Assembly: GCA_035294125.1 (NCBI GenBank)
Contig: DATGLM010000070.1
Location: 31,184-95,183, forward strand
Reading direction: 5' to 3'
Length of the DNA: 64,000 nucleotides
Source: CADDYT01 sp035294125
Lineage (GTDB): Bacteria > Chloroflexota > Ktedonobacteria > Ktedonobacterales > Ktedonobacteraceae
In this document: in pieces, positions 1 to 7,645 of the stretch
Numbering within the stretch: position 1 is the stretch's first letter
How the letters are laid out: each line of letters starts with the position of its first letter
Program-made: the position numbers and the translations under genes
Notes under the pieces: generated by a model
Told to the model about the DNA's origin: nothing
Databases searched by the model: none
What the model saw: only the letters and a program-made list of their open reading frames with translations

Positions 1-41
1 TTCCTCAGTTATTTCATATTACTCGCTTTTCACACAGAGCT

Positions 42-63
42 GCCTTTCGCTCAGAATGACACG
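42..63. repeat. Partial copy of a TCATT(G/C)TGAGCG-type repeat
   Basis: The stretch ends in CGCTCAGAATGACACG, whose reverse complement begins CGTGTCATTCTGAGCG. The same core with small changes starts the inverted repeats at 6035 and 21284, and a degenerate form lies near 28850-28872. Only one arm is visible here, just downstream of the TPR-CHAT gene stop. It is probably half of a palindromic repeat cut by decay or by the window edge. Confidence 0.4.
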
Positions 64-77
64 TTTGAACCAGTTCT

Positions 78-3026
78 TCATAACATGCCGGGGTCACCGA
101 TGAGGTGGAAGGCGGCCCAGAAGTAGGGATGGACGCGGTAAGGGCGGACAGACGTGCGGGCGCGGGCGAGAAAGGCGCGCTGCGCGCTGGCGAGCGCGGC
201 GGCTTTGCTGTGGCCGTTGAGCAAAGCCTGATAGAAGACTGTCATCTGTTCCGCGCTGCTGGCATCGTCGACTTTCCAGAGCGTGGACAGAAGGGAGGCC
301 GCGCCTGCGTAGAGGAAGCCGCGTCCGAGGCCGATCACTTCGTCCACACCGCCCACGACGGCCCGGCCTGTCTCACAGGCGCTGAGCGTGACAAGGGAAC
401 AGTTGGAAAGATCAAGATTGAAGACATCGATGGTGTCAAGCTGCCCGTCAGCCAGTTTGATGTACGAGAAGTTGGGCGCGTCCAGGCGGAAGAGGCCATG
501 CGCGGCGATATGCAAGATAGGGCTACGCGCCGCTCCCTTCCAGAGCAGGTCGGTAGCGGCGGCCTCATTCAAGGCACAGTGCGCGCCAAGCAGGTTGGCA
601 ACAGACTGCGCCTCCTGCACAGCATAGGGCAGGCGGCCACCATCGGAGAGGCCGAGCACGAGCGCATCCGGCAGGGAAATGCCGCGAAATTTGATGCGCT
701 GCCCGCGCTGGCGGCAAATATCCAGCAGCGCCGCCGCTGGCAGGTAGGAAATTTGCAAGCGTTCAATGACGAATTGCACGCCGTCGAAGAGGCAATGGAA
801 AGGCAGGTAGTGCAGCATGCCGTAAGGAACGATGATCAGGTGCTCGCAGCCAGAGAGAGCGGCTGAGACGGGCTTGAGCAGCAGGTCGTAAAGACGCTGC
901 AACAGGCCGAGGCTGTTTTCCTGCAAGCCCGCGAAGGCCGACATGCGATCCTCCGACCCGGCAGCCTGCGAGGCGAGATCGAGGTTGACGCGCCAGAGGG
1001 AAAGCAGACGCTCCAGTCTGGGAACGGCCTCCTTAACCACCTCTACTTCAACACCCTCGCGACTCAACTGGAAAATGTAGAGGTCTTTGCCGCTGAGATA
1101 GTATTCGAGCACCAGCATGTTGCGCTCAAGTTTGGGCCAGATCGAGGTCACAATACTGTCTGACCAGCGCGGCTGCTGCCTCGCCACCAGGTCACCGACC
1201 AGGCGCAACTGCATCTGTTCCAATAGTTGCTCGATGCCGCGCTCACGCTTCTGCATCTCCTGCCGGGCCTGTCCCAGGCCAACACCGTGTATGCGTATGA
1301 AGGCCGTATCGCTCAGATTGACCTCATTCTCGGCCTCGTAGACAAGCGTGCTGTAAAATGCCTGTTCCTCGCGCAACTTCGCCAGCTCGTCAAGGATAGC
1401 CTCGCCCGCCACATCGCCGGCACGCAGGCGAATATCGATGTTGTTGCGCAGGTAATCGCCCAGTACGCGTGATTTCGCTTTCTCGACATAGGTCAGGGCC
1501 TGTTCGGAATTGCCCCGCTTGAGGGCCAGCGCGACGGCTCGCTGGTAAAGGGCCTCTTTATCCTCCAGGAAACTGGTGCGCTCGTCCATCACCAGATGGC
1601 TTTGCAGATCATCTATGCCCCGCACAGCCCGGTCATAGTAGTGGGCGGCAGCATCAAAGTTCTGGCGCTTCTCGGCAATCTGCCCCAGCAGGAAATCACA
1701 GCGATACTTCAGATCAAGCAGGCCCTGGCCCTGCGCGATATCCAGCGCATGGTTGCAGAGATATTCAGCCGTCTCGATATCGCCGGTAGCATTAGCGATA
1801 CTGGCCTGCAGTAGCCCGGCACGAGCCAGTTGCGGCAGCGCCTCCTGCTCGGCAAAAGCGTCGGCGACGAGCTGAGCCTCTCGCTGGCTCTCGGCAAGCT
1901 GCCCGTGGGCAAAGTAGAGTTCGGCCTGTTGCAGGCGCACGATGGCGGCAAGAGCCATAAAGCCCAGGTCTTCCAGAATGGCACGGGCCTCGCGCAACAT
2001 GCCATCGGCATCTACGAAATTTCCCTCCAGCATGGCCGCCGCAGCCTGGTGCATCAACGAGTGAGCAAGGTTGACGCGAGGGCCGGGTGAGGTACGGAAG
2101 AAGGCAACCGCCTCACCGGCCAGTTCGTAAGCTTCGCGAGCGCGGTTCAAACGCACGAGACAATCACAGATATGCTGCGCTACTTCCGCCGCCTGGAAGT
2201 GCAAGTTTTCCTTCTGGAACGCCTCGCGGCTCTTATTAAAAAGCAGGAGCGCGTGGCTATAGTGACCCTGAGAAGCATAAATCATGGCGATGTTCAGTTC
2301 TTCACGCGCCACGGAAATTCCCTGCTTCGGGTGCGCAGCAAAAGTGGCCCGGGCCTGCTCGTGGAGAGCAACAGCCTCACGAAACTTTCCGAGCCGCGTC
2401 AGCGTGATCGCCTTGTTGCCGCGAGCGCGGGCAATATAGAGGTCAACTCCCTCTTCCATGAGCGAGTATGTCTCGATGGCCCGGTCGAAGAGACGCAGAG
2501 CCTGCTCGTACCGCCCCAGTTCCAGGTTGATGATAGCAGCATTGACATCGATCTGCCCGGCGCGCAGCAGCTTGTTATGACGCATGAAAATCTCACGGGC
2601 CGTCGCGGCATCACGCAGCGCCTCATCAGGACGATTGAGTTGCAGGCAGGTACTGACACGGGGAAGCTGCACCCGCGCCCAGCTTACCTCATCGCCAATC
2701 TCCAGAAATTCTTTCGCTGCCGCGTCGAGGAATTGCAGAGCTTCCTGGTAATAATCCATTCTCCGCAGCGCGTCACCCCGCGCCAGCAGACCCAGCGCGT
2801 GATATCCTCTATCTTGCGTCTGTATGCCAATAAAGAGAAGATAGCCCGAAAGCAGATGTGATATTCTGGGGTCTTTATTCCACTGCCGGTCGGCCTCATA
2901 TTTGAGAAGATAGACAAGCCGCAGTTGCTCCGACTCGTTGAGCAGAGGCAACTGTGTCTTGACAAGGTGTAACCCCTGCTCCTCGTTCTTAACCAGCAAC
3001 AGATCAACCAGTTCCTGAGGTGTCAT
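78..3026 (-). CDS. TPR-repeat CHAT-domain protein (caspase-fold protease)
   Basis: About 982 residues. A long N-terminal region of tetratricopeptide-like helical pairs (roughly residues 60-560, with recurring A..Y..AL..A patterns) leads into a C-terminal CHAT domain (roughly 680-980). The caspase-type dyad is visible: His in LHIAAHG (about 843) and Cys in LSACETG (about 884), followed by the family's GVDEVIGLGRGFLYAGA and FHLIGDPGM segments. CHAT proteins are clan CD peptidases. TPR-CHAT proteins often act as regulated proteases in conflict or cell-death systems, but the substrate here is unknown. The start is placed at the ATG opening MTPQELVDLL; an upstream extension to 3131 is rich in Cys and Tyr and looks untranslated. 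It lies downstream of a zf-HC2 gene and a sigma-factor gene on the same strand, with an 80-bp palindrome in between, so it may have its own promoter. Confidence 0.9.
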   Translation of the reverse strand: MTPQELVDLLLVKNEEQGLHLVKTQLPLLNESEQLRLVYLLKYEADRQWNKDPRISHLLSGYLLFIGIQTQDRGYHALGLLARGDALRRMDYYQEALQFLDAAAKEFLEIGDEVSWARVQLPRVSTCLQLNRPDEALRDAATAREIFMRHNKLLRAGQIDVNAAIINLELGRYEQALRLFDRAIETYSLMEEGVDLYIARARGNKAITLTRLGKFREAVALHEQARATFAAHPKQGISVAREELNIAMIYASQGHYSHALLLFNKSREAFQKENLHFQAAEVAQHICDCLVRLNRAREAYELAGEAVAFFRTSPGPRVNLAHSLMHQAAAAMLEGNFVDADGMLREARAILEDLGFMALAAIVRLQQAELYFAHGQLAESQREAQLVADAFAEQEALPQLARAGLLQASIANATGDIETAEYLCNHALDIAQGQGLLDLKYRCDFLLGQIAEKRQNFDAAAHYYDRAVRGIDDLQSHLVMDERTSFLEDKEALYQRAVALALKRGNSEQALTYVEKAKSRVLGDYLRNNIDIRLRAGDVAGEAILDELAKLREEQAFYSTLVYEAENEVNLSDTAFIRIHGVGLGQARQEMQKRERGIEQLLEQMQLRLVGDLVARQQPRWSDSIVTSIWPKLERNMLVLEYYLSGKDLYIFQLSREGVEVEVVKEAVPRLERLLSLWRVNLDLASQAAGSEDRMSAFAGLQENSLGLLQRLYDLLLKPVSAALSGCEHLIIVPYGMLHYLPFHCLFDGVQFVIERLQISYLPAAALLDICRQRGQRIKFRGISLPDALVLGLSDGGRLPYAVQEAQSVANLLGAHCALNEAAATDLLWKGAARSPILHIAAHGLFRLDAPNFSYIKLADGQLDTIDVFNLDLSNCSLVTLSACETGRAVVGGVDEVIGLGRGFLYAGAASLLSTLWKVDDASSAEQMTVFYQALLNGHSKAAALASAQRAFLARARTSVRPYRVHPYFWAAFHLIGDPGML

Positions 3027-3080
3027 AGGCCGTTTTGTTTCTAACAAACAGATGCGCGATGATCGATACAATACTGTATT

Positions 3081-3086
3081 ATTATA
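3081..3086 (-). promoter_or_regulatory. Possible -10 box for the TPR-CHAT gene
   Basis: On the minus strand this reads TATAAT, about 55 nt upstream of the chosen start codon and downstream of the palindrome at 3128-3207. The -35 position, 17 nt further up, reads GTGATT and is a poor match. It is offered because the palindrome would probably block read-through from the gene upstream. Confidence 0.35.
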
Positions 3087-3127
3087 CGTTTTGACATAGC
3101 AGAAATCACAGAAAAGATTTTTGTAGC

Positions 3128-3207
3128 GCATGTTGAGCTGAGGAAGGCAGAGATTCGCGGACGCAAATTTGCGTCCGCGAATCTCTGCCTTCCTCAGCTC
3201 AACATGC
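3128..3207. repeat. 80-bp perfect palindrome (40-nt arms, no loop)
   Basis: The left arm starts GCATGTTGAGCTGAGG and the centre is GCAAATTTGC; every position from 3128 to 3207 pairs with its partner around 3167/3168. It fills the gap between the zf-HC2 gene stop and the TPR-CHAT leader. It could act as a strong bidirectional terminator or be a mobile palindromic element; its inner GAGATTC and outer GTTGAGC recall the repeat at 6035-6125. A spacer-less palindrome this long is normally unstable and prone to SbcCD cleavage. Confidence 0.9.
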
Positions 3208-3212
3208 AGTTT

Positions 3213-4028
3213 TCAGTCTTGAATGGTGACCGGAAGGGCGTCGATTACTATGGTGCTTTCGGGCAACCGCAACTCAAGAGTGTAGGTTGCGGGCGCAATT
3301 GAGGTAAAGACAAAGTTGCCAAGCTCATCGACGTTCTGGGTGTAGACAGTATTGGCTGACGAGGAGAGAAGCACGGGGATGCCCTTCAATGCTTCCAGCG
3401 CGGAACCGGAGCGCGTCACAAAGCCGATAAGCTGGATCGAATCTCTCCGACTCGCCCCTGGCTCGACCTGGATTGAGATGCTCAGGTCTTCAGCCGTGTA
3501 GCGGCGCGGCCATACTTCATTTGCCGCACCACGCTGGAAGGCCAGGCGTGGAGACGGGGGCAGCAGGGTCGCGATCACACGCCTGACGCCGGTCTCTGAA
3601 GCATCGACCAGCCGCTCAAAAGCAGCCTTCGCCCCCTGCACAGGCGCAGGACTGCGGCGATGGTGATTTTGCGCTTGAGCGACAGGCACAACACGCCCCA
3701 CCGGACTCGTGTCGACTGCGAGGAACTCGTTGAGTGCTGCCACCTCGGTGGCACAATGCACGCATATGCCAAGATGGCGCTGGACAGCAGCAGCAATATC
3801 GTTACTGAGCATTCCCAACTGATATTCACCAAGTATCTGAGCAGGTGGACAATCCCACCGGTAGAGTTTGCTGGTTAAGGTTAGCTCCATTCGCTGGTAT
3901 TCTGCTAAACGGTCCGAGCAGGACTGGCAGCGCACAAGGTGCTCTTTTACGGCAGCCCGCACCGGTTCTCCTGCGAGATAGGCCAGCAGTTCTTCATCGC
4001 GAATAGCGCCAGGTTCACTACACTCCAT
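3213..4028 (-). CDS. Double zf-HC2 protein with C-terminal beta-sandwich domain (anti-sigma-like)
   Basis: About 271 residues. Two zinc-binding HxxxCxxC signatures are visible near the N-terminus, EHLVRCQSC and RHLGICVHC, each preceded by the acidic helix typical of zf-HC2 anti-sigma domains (DEELLAYLAGE, ILGEYQLG). The C-terminal ~80 residues (IQLIGFVTRSG to the end) look like a carboxypeptidase-regulatory or Ig-like beta-sandwich. No membrane segment is evident, so it is probably cytoplasmic. Start 4028 is preferred to 4043 because AAGGAAA lies 7 nt before it. The gene lies between a sigma-70-like gene and the TPR-CHAT gene on the same strand. A role in sequestering that sigma factor is inferred from the domains and position. 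Confidence 0.75.
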   Translation of the reverse strand: MECSEPGAIRDEELLAYLAGEPVRAAVKEHLVRCQSCSDRLAEYQRMELTLTSKLYRWDCPPAQILGEYQLGMLSNDIAAAVQRHLGICVHCATEVAALNEFLAVDTSPVGRVVPVAQAQNHHRRSPAPVQGAKAAFERLVDASETGVRRVIATLLPPSPRLAFQRGAANEVWPRRYTAEDLSISIQVEPGASRRDSIQLIGFVTRSGSALEALKGIPVLLSSSANTVYTQNVDELGNFVFTSIAPATYTLELRLPESTIVIDALPVTIQD

Positions 4029-4190
4029 GAGCGTTTCCTTCATTTTCTAAAACATATCCATAAGTAGCATCTTTTTGCAGTCTTTCCACGACTCTCCCCA
4101 GACCGTGCCAGACTACATGCTACATACGAGATTCTTCCGTCCTCTTTACCTCAATAAACGAGGCTCTTTCCCGTTTTAGTGTCCCTATTG

Positions 4191-4300
4191 CCTTTGCCCG
4201 TAACCTTTGCGGGCTTGATGATATACTTCCTCTAAGGGACGGCAGCCAGAACCAGACTCTTCCCCGACCTCCCGTTTGAGCTCGAAATTGAGCTTGAAAC
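4191..4300 (+). ncRNA. Unidentified ~110-nt conserved intergenic element, copy A
   Basis: This element and 17613-17721 share a first block (CCTTTGC...CGGGCTTGATG, 25 of 30 positions identical), a second block (CAGAC...GTTTGAG, about 22 of 30) and a terminal TTGAAAC, around variable middles. The second block can form the stem CAGAC/GTYTG on the plus strand; the one varying pair is G-U here and G-C in copy B, whereas the minus strand would have an A-C mismatch. This weakly favours a plus-strand RNA. Copy A has an extra AGCTC/GAGCT hairpin before TTGAAAC. It directly abuts the sigma-factor gene's stop codon. The rest of the gap (4029-4190) shows no gene. Confidence 0.4.
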
Positions 4301-5146
4301 TTACAATCGCCCGTGTTTGAACATCATTTGTAAACGGCGATTGCGGCGCAGGCGTTCCAGCACATTGCGCTTGATGCGATAGACATCGTCGACGGTGGGG
4401 AAGAAGCGGCGATGCTGGCTGCTGATTTCACTGGGCTTCATGCCGTGAACATAGGCCAGATAGATCAAAAGACGCTCATCTTCCCCGTTGAGTTCCTCCT
4501 GGATTACTTGCCAGAGGGACTGCGCGGAAAGATTGGAGACCACATCATCGGCAGGGTCGTCGGAGGCCGGTTCTTGCTCGATCAATTCCAGAGTCTCTTC
4601 ATACTGGCGGGTCTGACGCGCCCGTACCTCGTCGGCGACGACACTGTGAACGCACATCTTGAGATATTTCAACATGGCAGCCAGCGAATCGAAGTTATCC
4701 ATTTTGGCGGGCGTGAGGGCCTGAGAGAACTTGGCAAAGGCGGCGTTGACCAGTGGCGCGCCTCCATCCTGACCAAGCAGGGGCGCGGCGCTTTGATGCT
4801 GCGTCACCCAGGTGAGGACAAGCGGCGCGTATTGCTGGTAAATACAGGCCCAGGCATCATCATCACGGTTGACAATAGCACGCCGAAACAGCTCTAAACA
4901 ATAGCGATCGTTCGATACGCTCTGCTTGAGAAATTTGCTCGTCTCCTCCGCGCAACAACGCGAGAGATCATTAATCGAGAGCCGCTGTAAAGATGCCCCC
5001 GTCGCTACCTCAGATACCGGGGACATCTGGGTCACCGGAGACGACGGCTGCGGTGCCTGTGGTCTTTCCTGCCTGCTTCTCCTCTGCCCACCCGCGCCAC
5101 GCTCAGGGTTGATTGATTGCTGATGGTCGTGAGACTCCATCGACAT
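4301..5146 (-). CDS. RNA polymerase sigma-70-like factor
   Basis: About 281 residues. After a disordered Gln/Pro/Ser-rich N-terminus (about 60 residues) come a region 2-like helical segment (RAIVNRDDDAWACIYQQYAPLVLTWV, then FDSLAAMLKYLKMCVHSVVADEVRARQTR) and a region 4-like helix-turn-helix (DERLLIYLAYVHGMKPSEISSQ...VDDVYRIKRNVLERLRRN). The layout fits an alternative sigma factor of ECF type, though region 2 is divergent. Start 5146 has AGGGAGC four nt upstream; the longer extension to 5236 is Cys-rich and unlikely. It is first in a minus-strand set with the zf-HC2 protein and the TPR-CHAT protector/protease candidate, suggesting a regulated stress or conflict response. The target promoter is not evident. 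Confidence 0.75.
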   Translation of the reverse strand: MSMESHDHQQSINPERGAGGQRRSRQERPQAPQPSSPVTQMSPVSEVATGASLQRLSINDLSRCCAEETSKFLKQSVSNDRYCLELFRRAIVNRDDDAWACIYQQYAPLVLTWVTQHQSAAPLLGQDGGAPLVNAAFAKFSQALTPAKMDNFDSLAAMLKYLKMCVHSVVADEVRARQTRQYEETLELIEQEPASDDPADDVVSNLSAQSLWQVIQEELNGEDERLLIYLAYVHGMKPSEISSQHRRFFPTVDDVYRIKRNVLERLRRNRRLQMMFKHGRL

Positions 5147-5480
5147 AAGCTCCCTGCTTCTATAGTTCACTTCTACTGTTGAAAATTTGCCGCTCGACGC
5201 CTTCATGTGCTGCCACCTACAAAATACGCGGTACAATGTTCCGCCCCATATTCAAGAAAGGACATATAGTAGAGTGTTGCTATCATATCACAGTCTTCGA
5301 TAATCAGGGACGGTTCAGGCAAGTAGCAGTATCATCGTTTACCAAAAAGTACCACGTTGTCTCTCCCCGCTGCACAATCAGCAGCACTCGTTTGTCACCC
5401 CCAGAACAACAGGAGAGATGGATAATACAGACAAATTCCAACTTATCAGCTATTATACAACATACCAATGATAAACCTGA
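5147..5480. other. Intergenic stretch without a supported gene
   Basis: Promoter region of the sigma-factor gene on the minus strand, partly AT-rich. A short protein-like minus-strand phrase ending at 5304 (DKRVLLIVQRGETTWYF) occurs, but no credible start or family supports a gene. It may be the tail of a decayed coding region. Confidence 0.3.
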
Positions 5481-6009
5481 TTGCAGGCGCGAACGCAACA
5501 GCAAATGGAGCAGCGCGAACGCATTCCCTGGATCGCGCAATCCCTGATTGTGTTTGACAAAACCGGCCAACTCCACACTCTGCAAGAGCAAGCCAGACAG
5601 GCGCAGCCGATGAAAACACGCCCTGAAGATGCGCAATTTCTCCAGTTCATGTTTCTTCCACGGTGACGACAAAGTAGTGAGGAATCTGGAAGCTGACCCG
5701 CTCACAGCCCTGCTGGCTATGCACATCGGCCTCAACGACTTCCTGCACTACCACTATCAAATTCATCAACGCTGGTGGGTCAGCAGCAAAAGACTGCTTG
5801 CAGACCTGCGTTCCTGGGACCTTCCCCTTGCGCGGCTGGTCGAGCAATTCGTGACCACCTGCGAAGTCCAGCCCAAATTCGCCTGCTGGTCAGCCATCAT
5901 CGATCATATCCTGGAACCGCTCGGCGGTCGCCAACCAATTGCCGAGAATAACTGTGATTGCCCGGTCTGTCGGCACGACCTCGCCGTCTTTACCACGAAC
6001 AATCCTTGA
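5481..6009 (+). pseudogene. Frameshifted gene of unknown function
   Basis: Two overlapping plus-strand frames read as one protein of about 175 residues once a single frameshift is allowed near 5630-5665. The first part (start TTG 5481 or ATG 5505) contains RERIPWIAQSLIVFDKTG and ends at QFLQFMFLPR. The second continues with DDKVVRNLEADPLTALLAM, an aromatic-rich helical segment and a C-terminal CDCPVCRHDL zinc-knuckle-like end. Both halves have protein-like composition, and the second is convincing coding sequence. No family is recognised. A one-base insertion (real decay or sequence error) is the simplest explanation. Confidence 0.5.
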
Positions 6010-6034
6010 GATAGAATCTAACGAGGTTCCAAGC

Positions 6035-6125
6035 CATGTCATTGTGAGCGCGCGCCCAGAATCTCAGCGACCAATCGTTCGGTCAAGTCCACGTGAGATT
6101 CTGGGCGCGCGCTCACAATGACATG
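6035..6125. repeat. Inverted repeat, 32-bp perfect arms, 27-nt loop
   Basis: Arms 6035-6066 and 6094-6125 start CATGTCATTGTGAGCG and match perfectly. The TCATTGTGAGCGC core is shared with 21284-21327. It separates the frameshifted gene from the MOSC gene. A terminator function or a REP-like mobile palindrome are both possible. Confidence 0.85.
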
Positions 6126-6174
6126 ATGGTTATCTTGATATATAGCTTTTATGGCTATAAGAAATGGGGACTTT

Positions 6175-6780
6175 ATGCAAGAAATCGGCAAAATCAAACA
6201 GGTACAGGTGCAGCGTTCTTCATTGAAGGCAGGCCAGAAACCGGAACGTTACTACGACCCTACGCCGTTACTGGTAGTGGAACAACTGCGGCTATCACCA
6301 GCAGGCGTAATAGGGATCACAGCCGAGGGTGATGAAATCATCGATGTGCATAACGCAGATCACCCTCAGTCGAAAAATCGAGAGGACAATGGCGTCTCCA
6401 TTGGCTTCAGCAGCCACTATGAGAGTATACGCGCACAGTATGGTGACCATCTATGGGACGGCTGCGCAGGCGAAAATATCCTGATTGAGGTGGAGAGAGG
6501 CCGCATTTTTACTCTGTCTGACCTCGGCAACCAGATAGCCATCCTTGCGCAGGCAACAGGAGAGTTTGTCTACCTCACCGACCTGCAAGTTGCCGCACCC
6601 TGTGTCGAGTTCAGCCGGTTTGCAGCAAACTTCGGCATGCCGCTTCCTCCTGAAGAGCAAAAGGCCACGCTGCAATTCCTTCACGAGGGCAGGCGCGGCT
6701 TCTATGCGACGTTTATTGGCGGCGAAGATCACGGACCAGCGCTTGTGCAAGCGGGTGATAGGGTGTTTACAGGTGAATAG
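6175..6780 (+). CDS. MOSC domain protein
   Basis: 201 residues from the chosen ATG, which has GGGGA a few bases upstream; 6151 is an alternative in-frame start. The sequence carries MOSC hallmarks: a GITAEGDE/HNADHPQS segment, the CAGENILIE motif near the middle and the conserved Cys in PCVEFSRF. MOSC domains bind molybdenum cofactor or deliver sulfur in metal-cofactor and molybdo-enzyme chemistry; stand-alone bacterial members include YiiM-type proteins. The substrate cannot be read from sequence. The gene stands alone between palindromic repeats and its 3' end overlaps the convergent membrane-protein gene by about 50 bp. A link to the molybdenum CO dehydrogenase 40 kb away is possible but not shown. 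Confidence 0.8.
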   Translation: MQEIGKIKQVQVQRSSLKAGQKPERYYDPTPLLVVEQLRLSPAGVIGITAEGDEIIDVHNADHPQSKNREDNGVSIGFSSHYESIRAQYGDHLWDGCAGENILIEVERGRIFTLSDLGNQIAILAQATGEFVYLTDLQVAAPCVEFSRFAANFGMPLPPEEQKATLQFLHEGRRGFYATFIGGEDHGPALVQAGDRVFTGE

Positions 6781-7331
6781 CGAGAGAATCCCACCGGTTT
6801 AGCGAACCAGTGCATCACCCCTATCAGCATCAGGAAGACGAGCGGCGAGATTACTGCCAGAATCTCAGAGACAGTAAGTGAGAGGGGATGTGCTGTGACA
6901 TGGCCGAGGCTGAGCGTCTGCACTGCCTGCGTTAAGCGCGGCACTCTTCCCCAGGCATATGACAGCAACCCTGCTAATAGCGCCAACGGAACAAGCAGCG
7001 TGAAAATCGCCAGCCAGCCAGCGCGATCCTTCTCCCTGATGAACGTCCCCGGAACGGGAAGCAGATACATCTTGAGACACTGGAAAGGGAAGACCAGCAA
7101 TGCCAGCGCATACGGGCGGCGCGCCACCGACCCGCCTGTATGTGCTGGCTGATATGCCGGTGCAGCATATGGCACGGGATTCGGATTCCCATAACCGTAG
7201 CCATACATGTTCTGCTGTGACCGGGGCGCGCCATATGGGTTATAGGGGGCCTGTGGTTGTCGTGCATTGTAGCCCACAGGATTTTGCCCGCCGTTTCCTG
7301 GTTCGGCATTCGGGTAGTGTGACTGGTCCAT
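6729..7331 (-). CDS. Membrane protein with Gly/Pro/Tyr-rich N-terminus
   Basis: 200 residues from the ATG preceded by AGAGGAG; the 39-nt extension to 7370 lacks a ribosome site. The first ~75 residues are low-complexity (many N, P, Y, G, Q). Two hydrophobic segments follow, about residues 108-130 (LAIFTLLVPLALLAGLLSYAW) and 155-180 (ILAVISPLVFLMLIGVMHW). The arrangement recalls Yip1-domain proteins with a disordered N-terminus, but those usually have four or more membrane spans. This one stops soon after the second span, inside the end of the convergent MOSC gene, so it may be C-terminally truncated. Confidence 0.5.
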   Translation of the reverse strand: MDQSHYPNAEPGNGGQNPVGYNARQPQAPYNPYGAPRSQQNMYGYGYGNPNPVPYAAPAYQPAHTGGSVARRPYALALLVFPFQCLKMYLLPVPGTFIREKDRAGWLAIFTLLVPLALLAGLLSYAWGRVPRLTQAVQTLSLGHVTAHPLSLTVSEILAVISPLVFLMLIGVMHWFAKPVGFSRYSPVNTLSPACTSAGP

Positions 7332-7407
7332 AGCATGCTCCTCTGTTCTGAATAGTGTTGCTTTATGCAAACTCTAACAGGTAGACAAGTAGCCTGCTAT
7401 GATATAG

Positions 7408-7643
7408 TTCATTCGTGAGCTATCATGTAACTCACAGCCAGTTCACCCAGATGAAACTGAGGAAGAGTTCTTGCATGATCCAGACACCAGAACGCGGGTG
7501 CTATTTTCTTATCCAGCATCTTGCAGCGTGCGCTTTTCTATGCCCAACTGAGCTTTACTCAACAGGGCATCGCCTGGGAACGCCCAATGGTCGTTCCCAA
7601 TCACCTGCGCACGCTGCTCAAACACCGCGCTATGCTACCTTGA
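7408..7643 (+). pseudogene. Remnant of an unidentified gene
   Basis: Two plus-strand frames join into a protein-like string: PVHPDETEEEFLHDPDTRTR and LFSYPA in one frame, then SILQRALFYAQLSFTQQGIA and a tail ending KHRAMLP with stop TGA at 7641 in another. A one-base deletion near 7517-7525 would explain the switch. There is no start codon after the upstream in-frame TAG (7405), so the 5' end is gone. No family is recognised. It ends 2 bp from the convergent aldehyde dehydrogenase stop. Confidence 0.4.
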
Positions 7644-7645
7644 AC

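Noticed and set aside
4191..4300. GTTTCAA...-like ends resembling CRISPR repeats
   Set aside because: Each copy occurs once, without regularly spaced repeats or spacers, and no cas gene is in the window. The similarity is limited to the GTTTCAA/TTGAAAC end.
5304..5735. Minus-strand 143-codon frame before the sigma gene
   Set aside because: Only its last ~30 codons look protein-like; it overlaps the better-supported plus-strand frames and lacks a ribosome site.
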